NCBI GenBank assembly: GCA_965261255.1
Contig: CBDHCQ010000004.1
Location: 310,001 to 374,000 of the forward strand
Reading direction: 5' to 3'
Length of the DNA: 64,000 nt
Source: Bin80 sp965261255
Lineage (GTDB): Bacteria > Bacteroidota > Rhodothermia > Rhodothermales > Bin80
The notes under the pieces were generated by a model. The model saw only the letters and a list, made by a program, of their open reading frames with translations, did no database searches and was not told where the DNA came from. The position numbers and the translations under genes are program-made. This document shows positions 43,193-53,800 of the stretch, piece after piece. Position 1 is the stretch's first letter. Every line of letters starts with the position of its first letter.

Positions 43193-44128
43193 CTATTCGG
43201 TTTGGGACAAATTAGGATGAACGACCGGTTCCAAGATATCAAGCCTTCCTTTGTTGACCGTTGCAGTCAGACGGGCGAGTACCCCGATGGGCAGCACGCG
43301 ACGGGGAATAAAATGGCCGTAAGCAAGCCCCGTCACGACCGGCCATGTGTATTCTCTAGCATATCCAGCGACAATTTCGGTCACATTGTGTCTTGATTGC
43401 TCATCGTTGATATCCGGCCCGGTAAAAGCACCGACGATTAAACCTCCGAGTTTCTTAAGTATTCCAGCATTTTTCAATTGCGCAAACAATGCGTCAATTC
43501 GGTAAGCTACCTCGTTTACATCTTCAATGAACAGCAGTGCTCCCTGGAAGCTTGGCAGATATGGGGAGCCGATCATTCGAACAATCGTTGAGAGGTTGCC
43601 TCCAAGGAGAGTTCCCGTACATTGCCCTTCCTGTAATGTCTGCAAATCCGCTACGGGAGGTGGCAACTGTCCTCCAAGAATTTCACGCATGGCCTCTTTC
43701 ATGGCAGTGTCAATTTCCCCCCATTCGACGACCACCGGTCCCGAAATAGATCGCCATCCTGCGTGCTTGAAGAGAGAGAGCTGCAGGGCAGTTATGTCGC
43801 TGTAGCCAATGAGGACGCCTGACTTACGTCGTGCGGCACTGTAGTCAATCTTGTTCAAAATGCGTAAACAGCCGTATCCTCCTCGGAGTGCCATTAGGAA
43901 CCGGTTTCTCACAAGTGCTCGATTGAACTGTTCCGTACGTTGCGTATCTGACCCGGCCAGATAACCGTGTGGTGTAAGTTGATCCGGATCCCAATGAATC
44001 ACATATCCGTCTGCAGCAAGCGCGTTTAGTCCGCGTTCCAGTCTTTCAGGGAAACGGGGCGCGCTCGCCGGGGCCACAATACCAAGTGGCCGGTCGGGGA
44101 GGCTTGCGGGGGATGGAGAGTAGTTCAT
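43193..44128 (-). CDS. LD-carboxypeptidase, S66 family
   Basis: The product has 311 residues, the usual length. S66 enzymes (LdcA, MccF) remove the terminal D-Ala from murein tetrapeptides or hydrolyse acyl nucleotides. The family parts are PLGIVAPASAPRF, MALRGGYGCLRIL, GYSDITALQ with catalytic Ser110, and GLAYGHFIPRRVLPIG with the His. No signal peptide is seen, which fits a cytoplasmic murein-recycling enzyme. It diverges from the WbqC gene with only 13 bases between start codons. Confidence 0.93.
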   Translation of the reverse strand: MNYSPSPASLPDRPLGIVAPASAPRFPERLERGLNALAADGYVIHWDPDQLTPHGYLAGSDTQRTEQFNRALVRNRFLMALRGGYGCLRILNKIDYSAARRKSGVLIGYSDITALQLSLFKHAGWRSISGPVVVEWGEIDTAMKEAMREILGGQLPPPVADLQTLQEGQCTGTLLGGNLSTIVRMIGSPYLPSFQGALLFIEDVNEVAYRIDALFAQLKNAGILKKLGGLIVGAFTGPDINDEQSRHNVTEIVAGYAREYTWPVVTGLAYGHFIPRRVLPIGVLARLTATVNKGRLDILEPVVHPNLSQTE

Positions 44129-44141
44129 TAGTGCGAAAGAT

Positions 44142-44864
44142 ATGCCGAATTATATTGACGGACGAGTTATTCGCTCCGGCAATTGTTTACCCTCCGGTCA
44201 AACTGTTGTCGTACGTCCACCGGAATACTGGCCGAACCTAGCCTTTGCAGCATTGATGCAAGCCGCAGACATTATTGTTCTGGCGGACACCCTTCAATAC
44301 AGCCGCCAGTCATTGCAAAATCGCACACGTGTTCGTAATCCAGACGGGTGGCAGTGGGTCTCGGTGCCGCTGAAAGGGGGGCAGCACGGTCGGTCACAGG
44401 CTTCAACCCGCGTCCGTCAGGTACCAGGCTGGCGGAAACAACATTGGAAAGCAATCGCGTTCAATTACGGCCAGTCACCGTACTTTGATCATTACGGAGA
44501 AACAATTAGAGCGCTGTACAACCGAGAATGGGAATATTTGGGGGCTTTGAATGTTGCAACTACCCGGTTGGTATTTCAGTGGATGGGGTTCTCAGCAAGC
44601 CTGTTGACCGCAATGGAATTGGAGGGGCGTCCTGACAGTATGGAAGCGATAATGGCGTTCTGGCCGGAAGCGGAGCTACTGGCACCCGCCGAGATCCCTG
44701 AACCATGTGCTGCCCGCCGGTTACATTTTTTGCAACCGGATTACCGTCAGACATTTGTCGGGTTTGCGCCCGGCATGACGGCGCTGGACCTGATTTTCAA
44801 CTACGGACCCGAAAGCGCGGACATCCTTCGTAAAAGTACTCGTATTGAGCTTATTGACAGATAA
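44142..44864 (+). CDS. WbqC family protein
   Basis: The product has 240 residues. WbqC proteins occur in O-antigen and polysaccharide loci; their reaction is not well defined. Conserved parts are RPPEYWPNLAFAALMQAAD, VLADTLQYSRQSLQNRTRVRNPDGWQWVSVPL and the C-terminal SALDLIFNYG-like LDLIFNYGPES. The first ~22 residues precede the family N-terminus, but no later in-frame ATG is available nearby. The MscS gene begins 5 bases downstream, so the two are likely co-transcribed. Confidence 0.88.
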   Translation: MPNYIDGRVIRSGNCLPSGQTVVVRPPEYWPNLAFAALMQAADIIVLADTLQYSRQSLQNRTRVRNPDGWQWVSVPLKGGQHGRSQASTRVRQVPGWRKQHWKAIAFNYGQSPYFDHYGETIRALYNREWEYLGALNVATTRLVFQWMGFSASLLTAMELEGRPDSMEAIMAFWPEAELLAPAEIPEPCAARRLHFLQPDYRQTFVGFAPGMTALDLIFNYGPESADILRKSTRIELIDR

Positions 44865-44869
44865 AACCA

Positions 44870-45961
44870 ATGGACACAATTGATCTTTCCTTTATGGAGC
44901 AGCAAGTATTGTGGGGGGTCTCGGTCGGTCGTTTGATCGTCTCAGGTCTACTCCTTCTGTTGGGCATCCTCGCCCACAGATTCGTGCGGTGGGTACTGGG
45001 GGGGCTGCTGAAGCGGTTTAATAAGAGCGGAGATGTAGATGTGATCGACGATGTTGATCGTCTGCTCACAAAACCTCTTAGCCTGTTGATCAATGTGGTC
45101 CTCTGGAATGGCGTGATTGGTATGCTCGCACTCCCTGAGGCACCGCTGGATGTACATTTATGGTTCAGCATCGCAGGCGCGGTGGTTGTGCTGCTGGTGG
45201 CAGTCTACTGTGCATTTCATGTAGTGGATGTGTTCGCGGGGATTGCGAGGCGCGCAGCCGAAAAAACCGAAACAAGGCTGGATGACCAATTGATTGCACC
45301 GGTGACCAACACGTTGAAGCTGGTTCTGGTCGTACTCGTTATAGCCGCTATATTGAGACTGTTTGATCAGTCGGCCGCAGGGCTGGTTGCAGGCCTTGGT
45401 ATCGGTGGTCTGGCGCTGGCTTTTGCGGCAAAGGATACGCTGGCGAATGTTTTCGGGTCACTTGTGATCTTCAGCGAACGTCCTTTTCAGATCGGTGATG
45501 TCATAGATGTAGGTGGTGTTAACGGAGTGGTGGAGGAGGTTGGCGTTCGCAGTACACACATTCGAAAATTCGACAATACCGTCTCGATATTGCCCAACCA
45601 AACCTTCACCAATGCGGAAGTCTGCAATTTGTCCAAAAGGGATGCCCGGCGGATCCGTTTCGAGATTACTTTCACGCACGAGGTCACTTCGCAGCAGCTG
45701 GAACAGTTTCTGATTTCGGTCAGGGAATTACTGGATCAGCGAACAGATCTCCATGCGGATCAGAGTCTGGTTCGCCTGACGAACATGAATACCAGTGGAT
45801 TGGTCGTCCTCGTTCTGGCATTCACCAAGTCAACGGGGTACGACGAGTATATGCTGTCGCAGGAAGAGATATTGCTTGGTGTTCGCAAACTCGCAGAGGA
45901 GCAGGGATTACCGATCATGCCGGCAAAGGAAATTCATTTTTCCGGCCAGCCCCCGAAATAA
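44870..45961 (+). CDS. Mechanosensitive ion channel, MscS family
   Basis: The product has 363 residues. Hydrophobic segments lie near 20-40, 65-85, 95-120 and 140-165, and the pore-lining helix is GLVAGLGIGGLALAFAAKD (about 170-190). The conserved beta domain follows with FSERPFQIGDVIDVGGVNG and SILPNQTFTNAEVCN. MscS channels release solutes upon hypo-osmotic shock. It follows the WbqC gene tightly. Confidence 0.95.
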   Translation: MDTIDLSFMEQQVLWGVSVGRLIVSGLLLLLGILAHRFVRWVLGGLLKRFNKSGDVDVIDDVDRLLTKPLSLLINVVLWNGVIGMLALPEAPLDVHLWFSIAGAVVVLLVAVYCAFHVVDVFAGIARRAAEKTETRLDDQLIAPVTNTLKLVLVVLVIAAILRLFDQSAAGLVAGLGIGGLALAFAAKDTLANVFGSLVIFSERPFQIGDVIDVGGVNGVVEEVGVRSTHIRKFDNTVSILPNQTFTNAEVCNLSKRDARRIRFEITFTHEVTSQQLEQFLISVRELLDQRTDLHADQSLVRLTNMNTSGLVVLVLAFTKSTGYDEYMLSQEEILLGVRKLAEEQGLPIMPAKEIHFSGQPPK

Positions 45962-46053
45962 TGCGGAATCACACCGCGAATTCCCCGAACATCCGGTTAC
46001 GGGTATAGGGAACGTCAGTATCTTTGCAAATCACAAACGTTAGTCTCTTGCAC

Positions 46054-46302
46054 ATGACTCCCGAACGGTATTGGCGCACTAACCTGCGGTACGTGGGAAT
46101 ACTCCTTGGAATTTGGTTTTTGGCATCATTTGGTGCCAGTGTGCTACTGGTTGATGTACTGGATGGGATTCGCATGTTCGGATTCAAACTCGGATTCTGG
46201 TTTGCGCAGCAGGGTGCGATATATGTATTTGTTCTGATCATTTTCATATACGTGGTTTTGATGAACAGGCTGGACAAAAAGTCAACTTCGGAGGGAACAT
46301 GA
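46054..46302 (+). CDS. DUF4212 small subunit of a sodium:solute symporter
   Basis: The ATG at 46054 gives 82 residues starting MTPERYWRTNLRYVGILLG. Two transmembrane helices (about 16-38 and 53-75) and FGFKLGFWFAQQGAIYVFV are characteristic of this small subunit, which is nearly always encoded just before an acetate/solute symporter. Its stop overlaps the next ATG by 4 bases (ATGA). An upstream start at 46024 would add 10 non-conserved residues. Confidence 0.93.
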   Translation: MTPERYWRTNLRYVGILLGIWFLASFGASVLLVDVLDGIRMFGFKLGFWFAQQGAIYVFVLIIFIYVVLMNRLDKKSTSEGT

Positions 46303-47978
46303 CGGTACAGGCATGGACCTTTATTATGGTGGGGCTCTCCTTTGCACTCTATATCGGGGTTGCCATTTGGTCTCGTGCGGGATCGACTGGAGAGTTCTAT
46401 GTTGCCGGCGGGCGTGTTCATCCTGTGCTCAACGGAATGGCTACTGCGGCCGACTGGATGAGCGCAGCTTCGTTTATCTCTATGGCGGGGCTGATCGCGT
46501 TCATGGGCAGGGATGGCAGCGTTTATCTACTGGGGTGGACTGGGGGGTATGTGCTCTTGGCTTTGCTACTGGCTCCGTACCTGCGCAAATTTGGAAAATT
46601 TACTGTACCCGACTTCGTGGGGGACCGATATTATTCCCAGACCGCCCGCTTCGTCGCGGTGCTGTGCGCCATTTTTGTGTCGTTCACTTATGTGGCAGGC
46701 CAGATGCGTGGTGTGGGCATCGTGTTTTCGCGCTTCCTGGAAATTGATATTGTGCTAGGCGTGCTTATAGGAATGGGCATCGTGTTTTTCTACGCAGTGC
46801 TCGGAGGTATGCGAGGCATTACGTATACACAGGTGGCTCAGTACTGCGTGCTCATTTTTGCATACCTGGTGCCGGCAATTTTTATCTCATTGCTGATGAC
46901 GGGAAATGTGATTCCCCAAGTAGGTTTTGGGAGTACGCTGGCAGACGGTTCCGGCACTTACCTGTTGGAGAAGCTTGATGGCCTGAGTAGGGATCTGGGT
47001 TTTGCTGCCTACACGAGCGGGCAGAAGAGCATGATTGATGTCTTTGCGATCACGGCAGCGCTGATGGTCGGGACAGCAGGTCTACCTCATGTTATTGTCC
47101 GGTTTTATACCGTGCCACGCATGCGGGATGCACGCACAAGTGCAGGCTGGGCGCTAGTATTTATTGCACTCCTGTATACGAGTGCGCCTGCGGTTGCGGC
47201 TTTTGCCCGCACAAATCTTTTAACAACCGTTACGGATCAACCCTATTCTGAGGTTCCAGACTGGTTCAAGAATTGGGAGCAGACAGGTCTGATCAAGTTT
47301 GAGGATAAAAATGGAGACGGCAGGATTCAGTATGTCGGGCCGTCGGCAGATAGAGAAAACGAACTCACAATTGATCCAGATATCATGGTTCTGGCCAATC
47401 CAGAGATTGCCAGACTACCCGGCTGGGTTATAGGACTGGTTGCTGCAGGCGGGCTTGCTGCAGCGCTTTCCACAGCGGCTGGACTCCTGCTGGTTATTTC
47501 GACGGCGGTGGCACGTGATCTTCTGAAGAAAGGATTTATGCCGGAGATTTCAGAGAAGCGCGAGCTTTTGACTGCACGCATAACAGCGGGGGTTGCCGTA
47601 ATCATTGCGGGCTATTTCGGTATAGATCCGCCAGGTTTTGTTGCCCAGGTCGTCGCTTTCGCTTTTGGGCTGGCAGCAGCGTCTTTCTTCCCGGCGATCA
47701 TCCTGGGGATATTTACCCGGCGTATGAACAAGTACGGGGCCATAAGCGGCATGATAACCGGCATAGTCTTTACCGCTTGCTACATTGTCTTTTTCAAGTT
47801 CGTACGACCTGACCTGAATGTGGCGGAGTACTGGCTTTTTGGTATTTCTCCTGAGGGCATAGGAGCAATAGGCATGGTGCTCAATTTTATTGTGGCCGTT
47901 GCAGTCTCGAAGTTCACTCCGCCTCCCCCCGCATCGATTGATGCTCTAGTGAACAGAATCCGGGCACCGGGTGACTGA
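46299..47978 (+). CDS. Sodium:solute symporter (VC_2705/ActP-like subfamily)
   Basis: The product has 559 residues and about 13 transmembrane helices. SSS-family traits include STGEFYVAGGRVHPVLNGMATAADWMSAASFISMAG and GGMRGITYTQVAQYCVLI. A soluble insertion near 325-355 contains DKNGDGRIQY, a Ca-binding-like loop. The pairing with the DUF4212 protein places it in the subfamily thought to import short organic acids such as acetate; the substrate is inferred. Confidence 0.93.
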   Translation: MTVQAWTFIMVGLSFALYIGVAIWSRAGSTGEFYVAGGRVHPVLNGMATAADWMSAASFISMAGLIAFMGRDGSVYLLGWTGGYVLLALLLAPYLRKFGKFTVPDFVGDRYYSQTARFVAVLCAIFVSFTYVAGQMRGVGIVFSRFLEIDIVLGVLIGMGIVFFYAVLGGMRGITYTQVAQYCVLIFAYLVPAIFISLLMTGNVIPQVGFGSTLADGSGTYLLEKLDGLSRDLGFAAYTSGQKSMIDVFAITAALMVGTAGLPHVIVRFYTVPRMRDARTSAGWALVFIALLYTSAPAVAAFARTNLLTTVTDQPYSEVPDWFKNWEQTGLIKFEDKNGDGRIQYVGPSADRENELTIDPDIMVLANPEIARLPGWVIGLVAAGGLAAALSTAAGLLLVISTAVARDLLKKGFMPEISEKRELLTARITAGVAVIIAGYFGIDPPGFVAQVVAFAFGLAAASFFPAIILGIFTRRMNKYGAISGMITGIVFTACYIVFFKFVRPDLNVAEYWLFGISPEGIGAIGMVLNFIVAVAVSKFTPPPPASIDALVNRIRAPGD

Positions 47979-48508
47979 GGTTTTGCAGGGGGCATGACAA
48001 CTACAATCAAGGTTAGATGCCCTCTGTTTATAGTTTTTAGTCGTGGGCTATTCTCCGAGTATACTATATGTCGTGAGTACGAAGAGGTCGGCGTCAGGCA
48101 GGCTTCCGATTCATTTAGGGGATACGCCTAAGCATGTTCGTTGGGTCGGGCAGTAGTAAACGTCCGTTGTGGATCAATCCGTGAGTTCCGCCAATATATT
48201 CTGGAACCTCTCCCACGTGACTAGGTCGGATGCTGCAGGCAATTTTCACGAGGTGATCAAGGTCGGCGTGTAAACGAGCCAGTGACGTGTTTTTATGGGC
48301 GTAACGGGGCAGGTAACCGGACGATGCAGCGCTAATCGAGTCTATGACCGCCCGTACGTGCCTCCGGGATAGGGTGACCACGGCAATTGGTGTTTGAGTC
48401 CCCCGAGATTACGTGAAATAGACGTGCGCGCGGCCGCAGAGCAATCACTTACGGGCATAATTCGCTCACATTTGTTAGATTAGTGTTTCACAACTGTGCT
48501 CCAGTACC
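47979..48508. other. 530-base gap with one doubtful short minus-strand frame
   Basis: The only content I can describe is the 88-codon frame at 48115-48381, listed separately. The remainder shows no RNA gene, repeat or clear terminator. It should include the promoter of the small lipoprotein gene that starts at 48509. Confidence 0.5.
48115..48381 (-). CDS. Doubtful small hypothetical protein or gene remnant
   Basis: This frame encodes 88 residues with a protein-like middle (AVIDSISAASSGYLPRYAHKN, HLVKIACSIRPSHVGEVPEYIGG). It has no signal peptide or known motif. It is isolated on the minus strand between two plus-strand genes. It may be the remnant of a longer gene. I do not recognise a family. 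Confidence 0.3.
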   Translation of the reverse strand: MVTLSRRHVRAVIDSISAASSGYLPRYAHKNTSLARLHADLDHLVKIACSIRPSHVGEVPEYIGGTHGLIHNGRLLLPDPTNMLRRIP

Positions 48509-48976
48509 ATGAATTCCAGATTATTTTTGACAGTAGCGGCAATTGTCCTTCTTTATTCCGGCTGCGTTGCAGCAGACCAGGAAGCCGCCGAGGGAATGGG
48601 GCAGATGGGTCCTGATGATTGCCCGAGCCTTGCTGGTTCTTGGGAATTAGTCGAAATCAGAGAGTCATCAGGAGCATTGAGTGGGGAGTTTGAGAGCGAT
48701 CCCGAATACCGAGAGGCACCGACGCTCAAGGTGATCAACAGCACGCACTGGATGTTTATCCGGCAGACGGCCGGTTCGTTCGTGCACGCGCAGGGCGGAC
48801 GGTACACGCTTGATTCCTTGGGACAGTATACCGAGTATGTGGAGTACAGTGCAATTCCTCAGAATGTCGGCCAGGCATTTGAATTCAGTTGCAGACTTGA
48901 GGGCGATTCTTTGTGGCATCATCTGGGTGGCCAAGGTGACGCGCGCTACGATGAAGTTTGGCGCCGCGTACAGTAG
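48509..48976 (+). CDS. Small secreted lipoprotein of unknown function (lipocalin-like length)
   Basis: The product has 155 residues. MNSRLFLTVAAIVLLYSGC is a lipoprotein signal with Cys19. The mature part has LAGSWELVEIRESSG followed by alternating strands and WMFIRQTAGSFVHAQGGRYTL, the pattern of small lipocalin-like beta-barrels that begin G-x-W. Function and ligand are unknown. The SGLT-type symporter gene starts 45 bases downstream, so they may be co-transcribed. Confidence 0.75.
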   Translation: MNSRLFLTVAAIVLLYSGCVAADQEAAEGMGQMGPDDCPSLAGSWELVEIRESSGALSGEFESDPEYREAPTLKVINSTHWMFIRQTAGSFVHAQGGRYTLDSLGQYTEYVEYSAIPQNVGQAFEFSCRLEGDSLWHHLGGQGDARYDEVWRRVQ

Positions 48977-49021
48977 TTCCAGAAGTCCGGTATCCTTTGC
49001 TGACCACCAGATTATTATCGG

Positions 49022-50623
49022 ATGCAGTTTGCTCTGATTGACTACTTTGTGTTCGGTGCTTACTGCCTTCTAATTGTGACGCTGGGGCTATGGGTCTCGC
49101 GAGAGAAGAAAGGGCACGTCAAGAACGCTGAGGACTATTTTCTTGCCAGCAAGTCACTCCCTTGGTGGGCGATTGGTGCTTCGCTGATTGCGTCTAATAT
49201 TTCGGCGGAGCAGTTCATTGGAATGTCAGGTTCGGGCTTCCGCCTGGGGTTGGCGATTGCAACCTATGAATGGATGGCCGCGATCACGCTGCTGCTGGTT
49301 GCGTGGTTGTTTATTCCCATCTATCTGAAGAAGGGCATCTACACGATGCCACAGTTCCTGGAGGTTCGGTATGACGCGCGCGTACGGACTCTCCTGGCAG
49401 TGTTCTGGCTGCTGGTGTATGTGTTCGTGAATCTAACCTCTGTTGTTTATCTCGGCGCACTTGCTCTAAGAGATATCATGGGTATCGCGCTGTGGCAAGG
49501 AGTTTTGGCGCTCGCAGTGTTTGCCACGGTGTACAGTATTTACGGGGGTCTTAAAGCGGTTGCCTGGACAGACGTGGTTCAAGTATGTTTTCTGATCGGT
49601 GGGGGGCTCTTGACCACGGTACTCGCACTGAATGCCTATGGCGGCGGAGAAGGCGCTTTTTCGGGACTCAGCAAACTGCTGGATGAGGTGCCTGACCGGT
49701 TCAACATGATTCTTATGCAGGGGGAACTGATTTATTCGGATGACGATGGCATGCGGCAGGATGCATGGGAATTACTGCCCGGACTTGGCGTGTTGATCGG
49801 TGGTATGTGGATAGCAAACCTGTTTTATTGGGGGTGCAATCAGTACATTATCCAACGGACGCTGGCTGCACCGAGCTTGAAAGAAGCGCAGCGCGGCGTT
49901 GCTTTTGCAGGTTTTTTAAAGCTGCTTCTGCCTCTGATTGTAGTGGTTCCCGGGATCGTTGCATATGCGCTTGAGGCTCCGATCGGAGCCGCAGATGAAG
50001 CTTACCCCTGGCTATTGAACGAGTATGTCGGTCCAGGGCTGAAAGGACTCACGTTTGCAGCACTGATAGCGGCAATTGTCTCCTCGCTGGCTTCTATGAT
50101 GAACAGTACTAGTACCATTTTCACGATGGATCTGTACCGTAACTACATCCGTCCGAATGCGAGTCAGCGGGATCTCGTACGCACAGGGCGACTAGTTGCG
50201 CTGGTCAGTATGGCTATAGCGGCAATTCTGGCACCCCAGTTGGCATCCCTGGACCAGGTCTTCCAGTATATCCAGGAATACACTGGGTTTGTCAGCCCAG
50301 GGGTTCTGGCCATTTTTGTACTTGGCTTGTTTTGGAAAAAATCAACGGCCAACGCTGCATTGATTTCTGCTCTACTCAGTATTCCGTTGTCTGCGGCCAT
50401 GAAATGGGCCATGCCAGGGATGCCGTTCCTTGACCGAATGGGCTGGGTATTCGTGATTTCTGTGGCATTGATTGTGGTTGTTTCTCTTATTGAGGGCAGG
50501 GGGAAGGATAGTCGCGGGGCAGTTATTATCAGTCGAAGTGTAATTCAGACCGATCCGGTGTTTGCCATTCTGGCTTTCGGAATATTGGCGATCACAGCTG
50601 CGCTGTACGTGATTTTCTGGTAA
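49022..50623 (+). CDS. SGLT-type sodium/sugar symporter
   Basis: The product has 533 residues with about 14 transmembrane segments. SSS-family traits include NAEDYFLASKSLPWWAIGASLIASNISAEQFIGMSGSGF and KKGIYTMPQFLEVRYDARVR, and the layout is closest to vSGLT-type sugar transporters. The sugar is not deducible. The 213-base region downstream precedes the TonB receptor. Confidence 0.93.
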   Translation: MQFALIDYFVFGAYCLLIVTLGLWVSREKKGHVKNAEDYFLASKSLPWWAIGASLIASNISAEQFIGMSGSGFRLGLAIATYEWMAAITLLLVAWLFIPIYLKKGIYTMPQFLEVRYDARVRTLLAVFWLLVYVFVNLTSVVYLGALALRDIMGIALWQGVLALAVFATVYSIYGGLKAVAWTDVVQVCFLIGGGLLTTVLALNAYGGGEGAFSGLSKLLDEVPDRFNMILMQGELIYSDDDGMRQDAWELLPGLGVLIGGMWIANLFYWGCNQYIIQRTLAAPSLKEAQRGVAFAGFLKLLLPLIVVVPGIVAYALEAPIGAADEAYPWLLNEYVGPGLKGLTFAALIAAIVSSLASMMNSTSTIFTMDLYRNYIRPNASQRDLVRTGRLVALVSMAIAAILAPQLASLDQVFQYIQEYTGFVSPGVLAIFVLGLFWKKSTANAALISALLSIPLSAAMKWAMPGMPFLDRMGWVFVISVALIVVVSLIEGRGKDSRGAVIISRSVIQTDPVFAILAFGILAITAALYVIFW

Positions 50624-50639
50624 TCCGGTGAACCGGGCG

Positions 50640-50836
50640 CGGAGATAATGTTCTTTTAGAATTATTTTTCTGTGATTTATTTTTTATTGTTATATTAGCA
50701 TGTCGTACTGACCTTGGTTAGGACCTCGGTCAGTCGTTTTATGCGCGTGAAAGCGTTTCCAAGGCTTATGAAGCCATAGCTGGCGCCCTGTTTTTTTGCA
50801 GGACGCTTCAAACATGAATTAAACGAGGACTTAACT
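50640..50836 (+). promoter_or_regulatory. AT-rich upstream region and leader of the TonB receptor gene
   Basis: An AT-rich block at 50652-50699 contains TTTATTTTTTATTG and TATATT, a plausible promoter. The leader then carries a small inverted repeat (GGCTT/AAGCC, 50763-50775) and an imperfect hairpin GGCGCCCTG / CAGGACGC at 50782-50806, whose left arm is similar to the later gap hairpins. The gene's ATG at 50837 is preceded by GAGGAC. No binding site can be named. Confidence 0.4.
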
Positions 50837-53800
50837 ATGAGACTAAAAGGGTTACTGGGTATAGCCGTAATGCTGATACTTACCGTGCCGGTCGTGTTTG
50901 CCCAGCAGGGCAAGATTGACGGTGTGGTGACGGATGCTGCCACGGGAGAGACTATCCCGGGAGCGAATGTTGTGATTGAGGGCACCACACAGGGGTCATC
51001 GACAGAGGTTGACGGCTACTACTTCATCAATAACGTGCGTCCGGGTACCTATACGCTAATCGTTTCTTTTGTAGGATTTTTGGACCAGAGGGTTGAGGGG
51101 GTTCGGGTTTCTACCGGGCTGACAACTACTAGGGACATTCAACTACGAGAGGCAGCGGTAGGGCTTGAAGAGATCGTGGTCACCAGTGAACGTCCAATTG
51201 TACAGTTGGATGTGTCTGCCAACGTGGCCAGTCTCAACCCCGAGGCTTTTCAAGATCTTCCGGTGGCCGGTGTCAGCGAGGTACTTGACCTCCAGGCCGG
51301 CATTGAGCCAGGTCTGCGTGTTCGTGGCGGTGGTCTGAATGAAGTTGCTTTTGTTGTTGATGGCATGAATTTGCGGACTGGTCGGTCACACCAACCATTC
51401 ACGAATATCAGCTACACGTCACTGGAGGAAGTACAGGTCCAGACAGGAGGTTTCAACGCAGAGTACGGAAACGTACGAAGCGGTATCGTGAACGTTACCA
51501 CTAAGGAGCCTTCCCGGACACGCTACACCGTTGATGCATTGTATCGCTATCAACCCGCCCAGCCAAAGTCTCTCGAAGGCTTGGGAGGTACAAATCTTGA
51601 TAATTGCGATTACTCCGGTTCGGTAACGGGGGACTGCGACAGTTGGTTTATCCGCCCGTTCCTTGATCCGGCAGTCGCCTGGGACGGTACAGGTAATGGT
51701 GCATGGAATTCCTATACACAGAACCAATACAATGCCTTTGAGGGCTGGAATGCACTTGCTGAGCGGCTTCTCAATGACGAGGGCTTTGATGTTACGGCTC
51801 AGGATATGCAGGAATATTTCAAGCATACCCACCGCAAGGACAACGAGATCACCAAGCCGGACTATGAAGCGGATATTACTTTGGCTGGCCCGATTCCAGG
51901 CGTGAGCCAGCGACTAGGTGATCTGCGCTTCTCCGTATCCTACAGAGGTACGCAGACCGCGTATATCTATCCTCAGAGTCGAGATGCTTTCAATAATCAG
52001 ACATTCCAGGGTAAGCTGATCTCAAATATTGCGCCGGGAATGAAGCTGAGCCTGCAGGGCATGAAGGGCATAGAGCGTGGTATCAACAGTAATCAGGGGA
52101 GCGCAGACCTCCGGATGTACGGTGGGCAAATGCCGTCCTACCCGTGGTGGGGCGCTGGAGCACAAATCGTTGACGGTATCAATCGCCGAGGGCGTGTGAT
52201 TCTGTCCGATGGTGCGTTCCCGCTCGCCAATATTGACCATACACTGGTTGGAGCTACCTTCACCCATACGCTCAGTGCGAGTACCTTCTACGAAGTTCAT
52301 TTGCAGAATATTGCTTCAAAGTACCGTAGTCATTTTCCGAATCTTCGTGATGGCTCGTACACGGAAAACGGTGTCTTCTACCCGGTCCCGTATACCAATA
52401 ACTTTGGTCGGCTGACTCCTGCGGGCGAGGCAAACAGAGACCAGGTAACCTGTTTTGGTGGTAGCGGCGATCTCAACGGAGACGGTGTGACAACCCCGTA
52501 TTGTGTTGGAGATGAACCATTTGGATTTTTGGGACAGGGCGGTAACCTGCTCGGCGGTGCCGAGACCACGGGTGGTCACTGGGTGAAAACGCGAGACACA
52601 TCTGATGTGAGCGTCTTCACCGGTCGGTTTGACCTGACCAGTCAGGTAACCCGGGTGCTTCAGCTCAAAACAGGTGCAGAACTCATTATCAGTGATTATG
52701 ACCTGAACTATAAGAGAGTAAACCTTGCACTTGTGGGGCCGGAAGCCGAGGCCGATTATCCACTCTCACGTCAACCGATCCAGGGTGCGGCTTATGCACA
52801 GGGTAAGCTGGAATTCCAGGGCATGATCGCGAACCTTGGTCTGCGTGTGGACTTCTTTGATGCGAATACAGCCTGGTGGGTGGCGGAGAATCCGTATGAC
52901 CAGGCTTTCCGGCAGCGGGTGGATGGTTTGGATGAACTGCTGAGCAAAGAGGATCCAGCTGCACAGATATTCATCAGCCCCCGGGTGGGTATCTCCTTCC
53001 CGATCACCCAGGAAAGCAAGCTTTACTTCAACTACGGTCATTTTCGCCAAATGCTGAATCCCTTTGATGTGTTTGGTGTTCAGCAGTCCCGCAACAGTGG
53101 TATTGATGTGATGGGTAACCCAGAGCATCCAATGCCCCAGACCGTGGCGTATGAGTTGGGGTTTGACCAGAACCTGTTTGACCAGTATTTGCTGCGGATC
53201 AGCGGTTTCTACCGTGATATCCGTAATCAACCGCGTAATGTTACCTACAATAGCCTTGGTGGTGTCGTGAACTATGCGATCAAGCAACCTTGGAACTATG
53301 AGGATGTGCGTGGGGCAGAAGTTACATTGACCAAGCTGCGCGGCGACTGGGTTCGTGGTTTTGTCAACTACACCTTCCTGCAGACCAAAGGCGGTAATTT
53401 TGGCTATGGCGTTTTCCACGAAAACACCTTCCAGCAGCGTAACTACCTGCGGACCTCGACAGACTATCGCATAGGGGCACCGTTGGCCGAGCCGTTTGCC
53501 CGTGCAAACCTGCTCTTCCTGACGCCGGCTAGTTTTGTTCCCTCTGTGTTAAATGGTTCATTGCTGGGAGACTGGCGCGTAAGCCTGCTGGGTGAGTGGC
53601 GTGCAGGTCAGAAATGGAGATGGGCAGGCGGTGGAGGTGCACCTCCCGAATTGCAGGAGAATGTACGCTGGCGGAGCTATGTTAACTTTGATCTTCGTTT
53701 CACGAAGCATATCAATACGCGTTTTGGCGGTGCGCAGGTCTTCCTGGATGTGTCCAACCTATTCAATCGCCGCCATCTCTACAATTCCACCGGATTCCAT

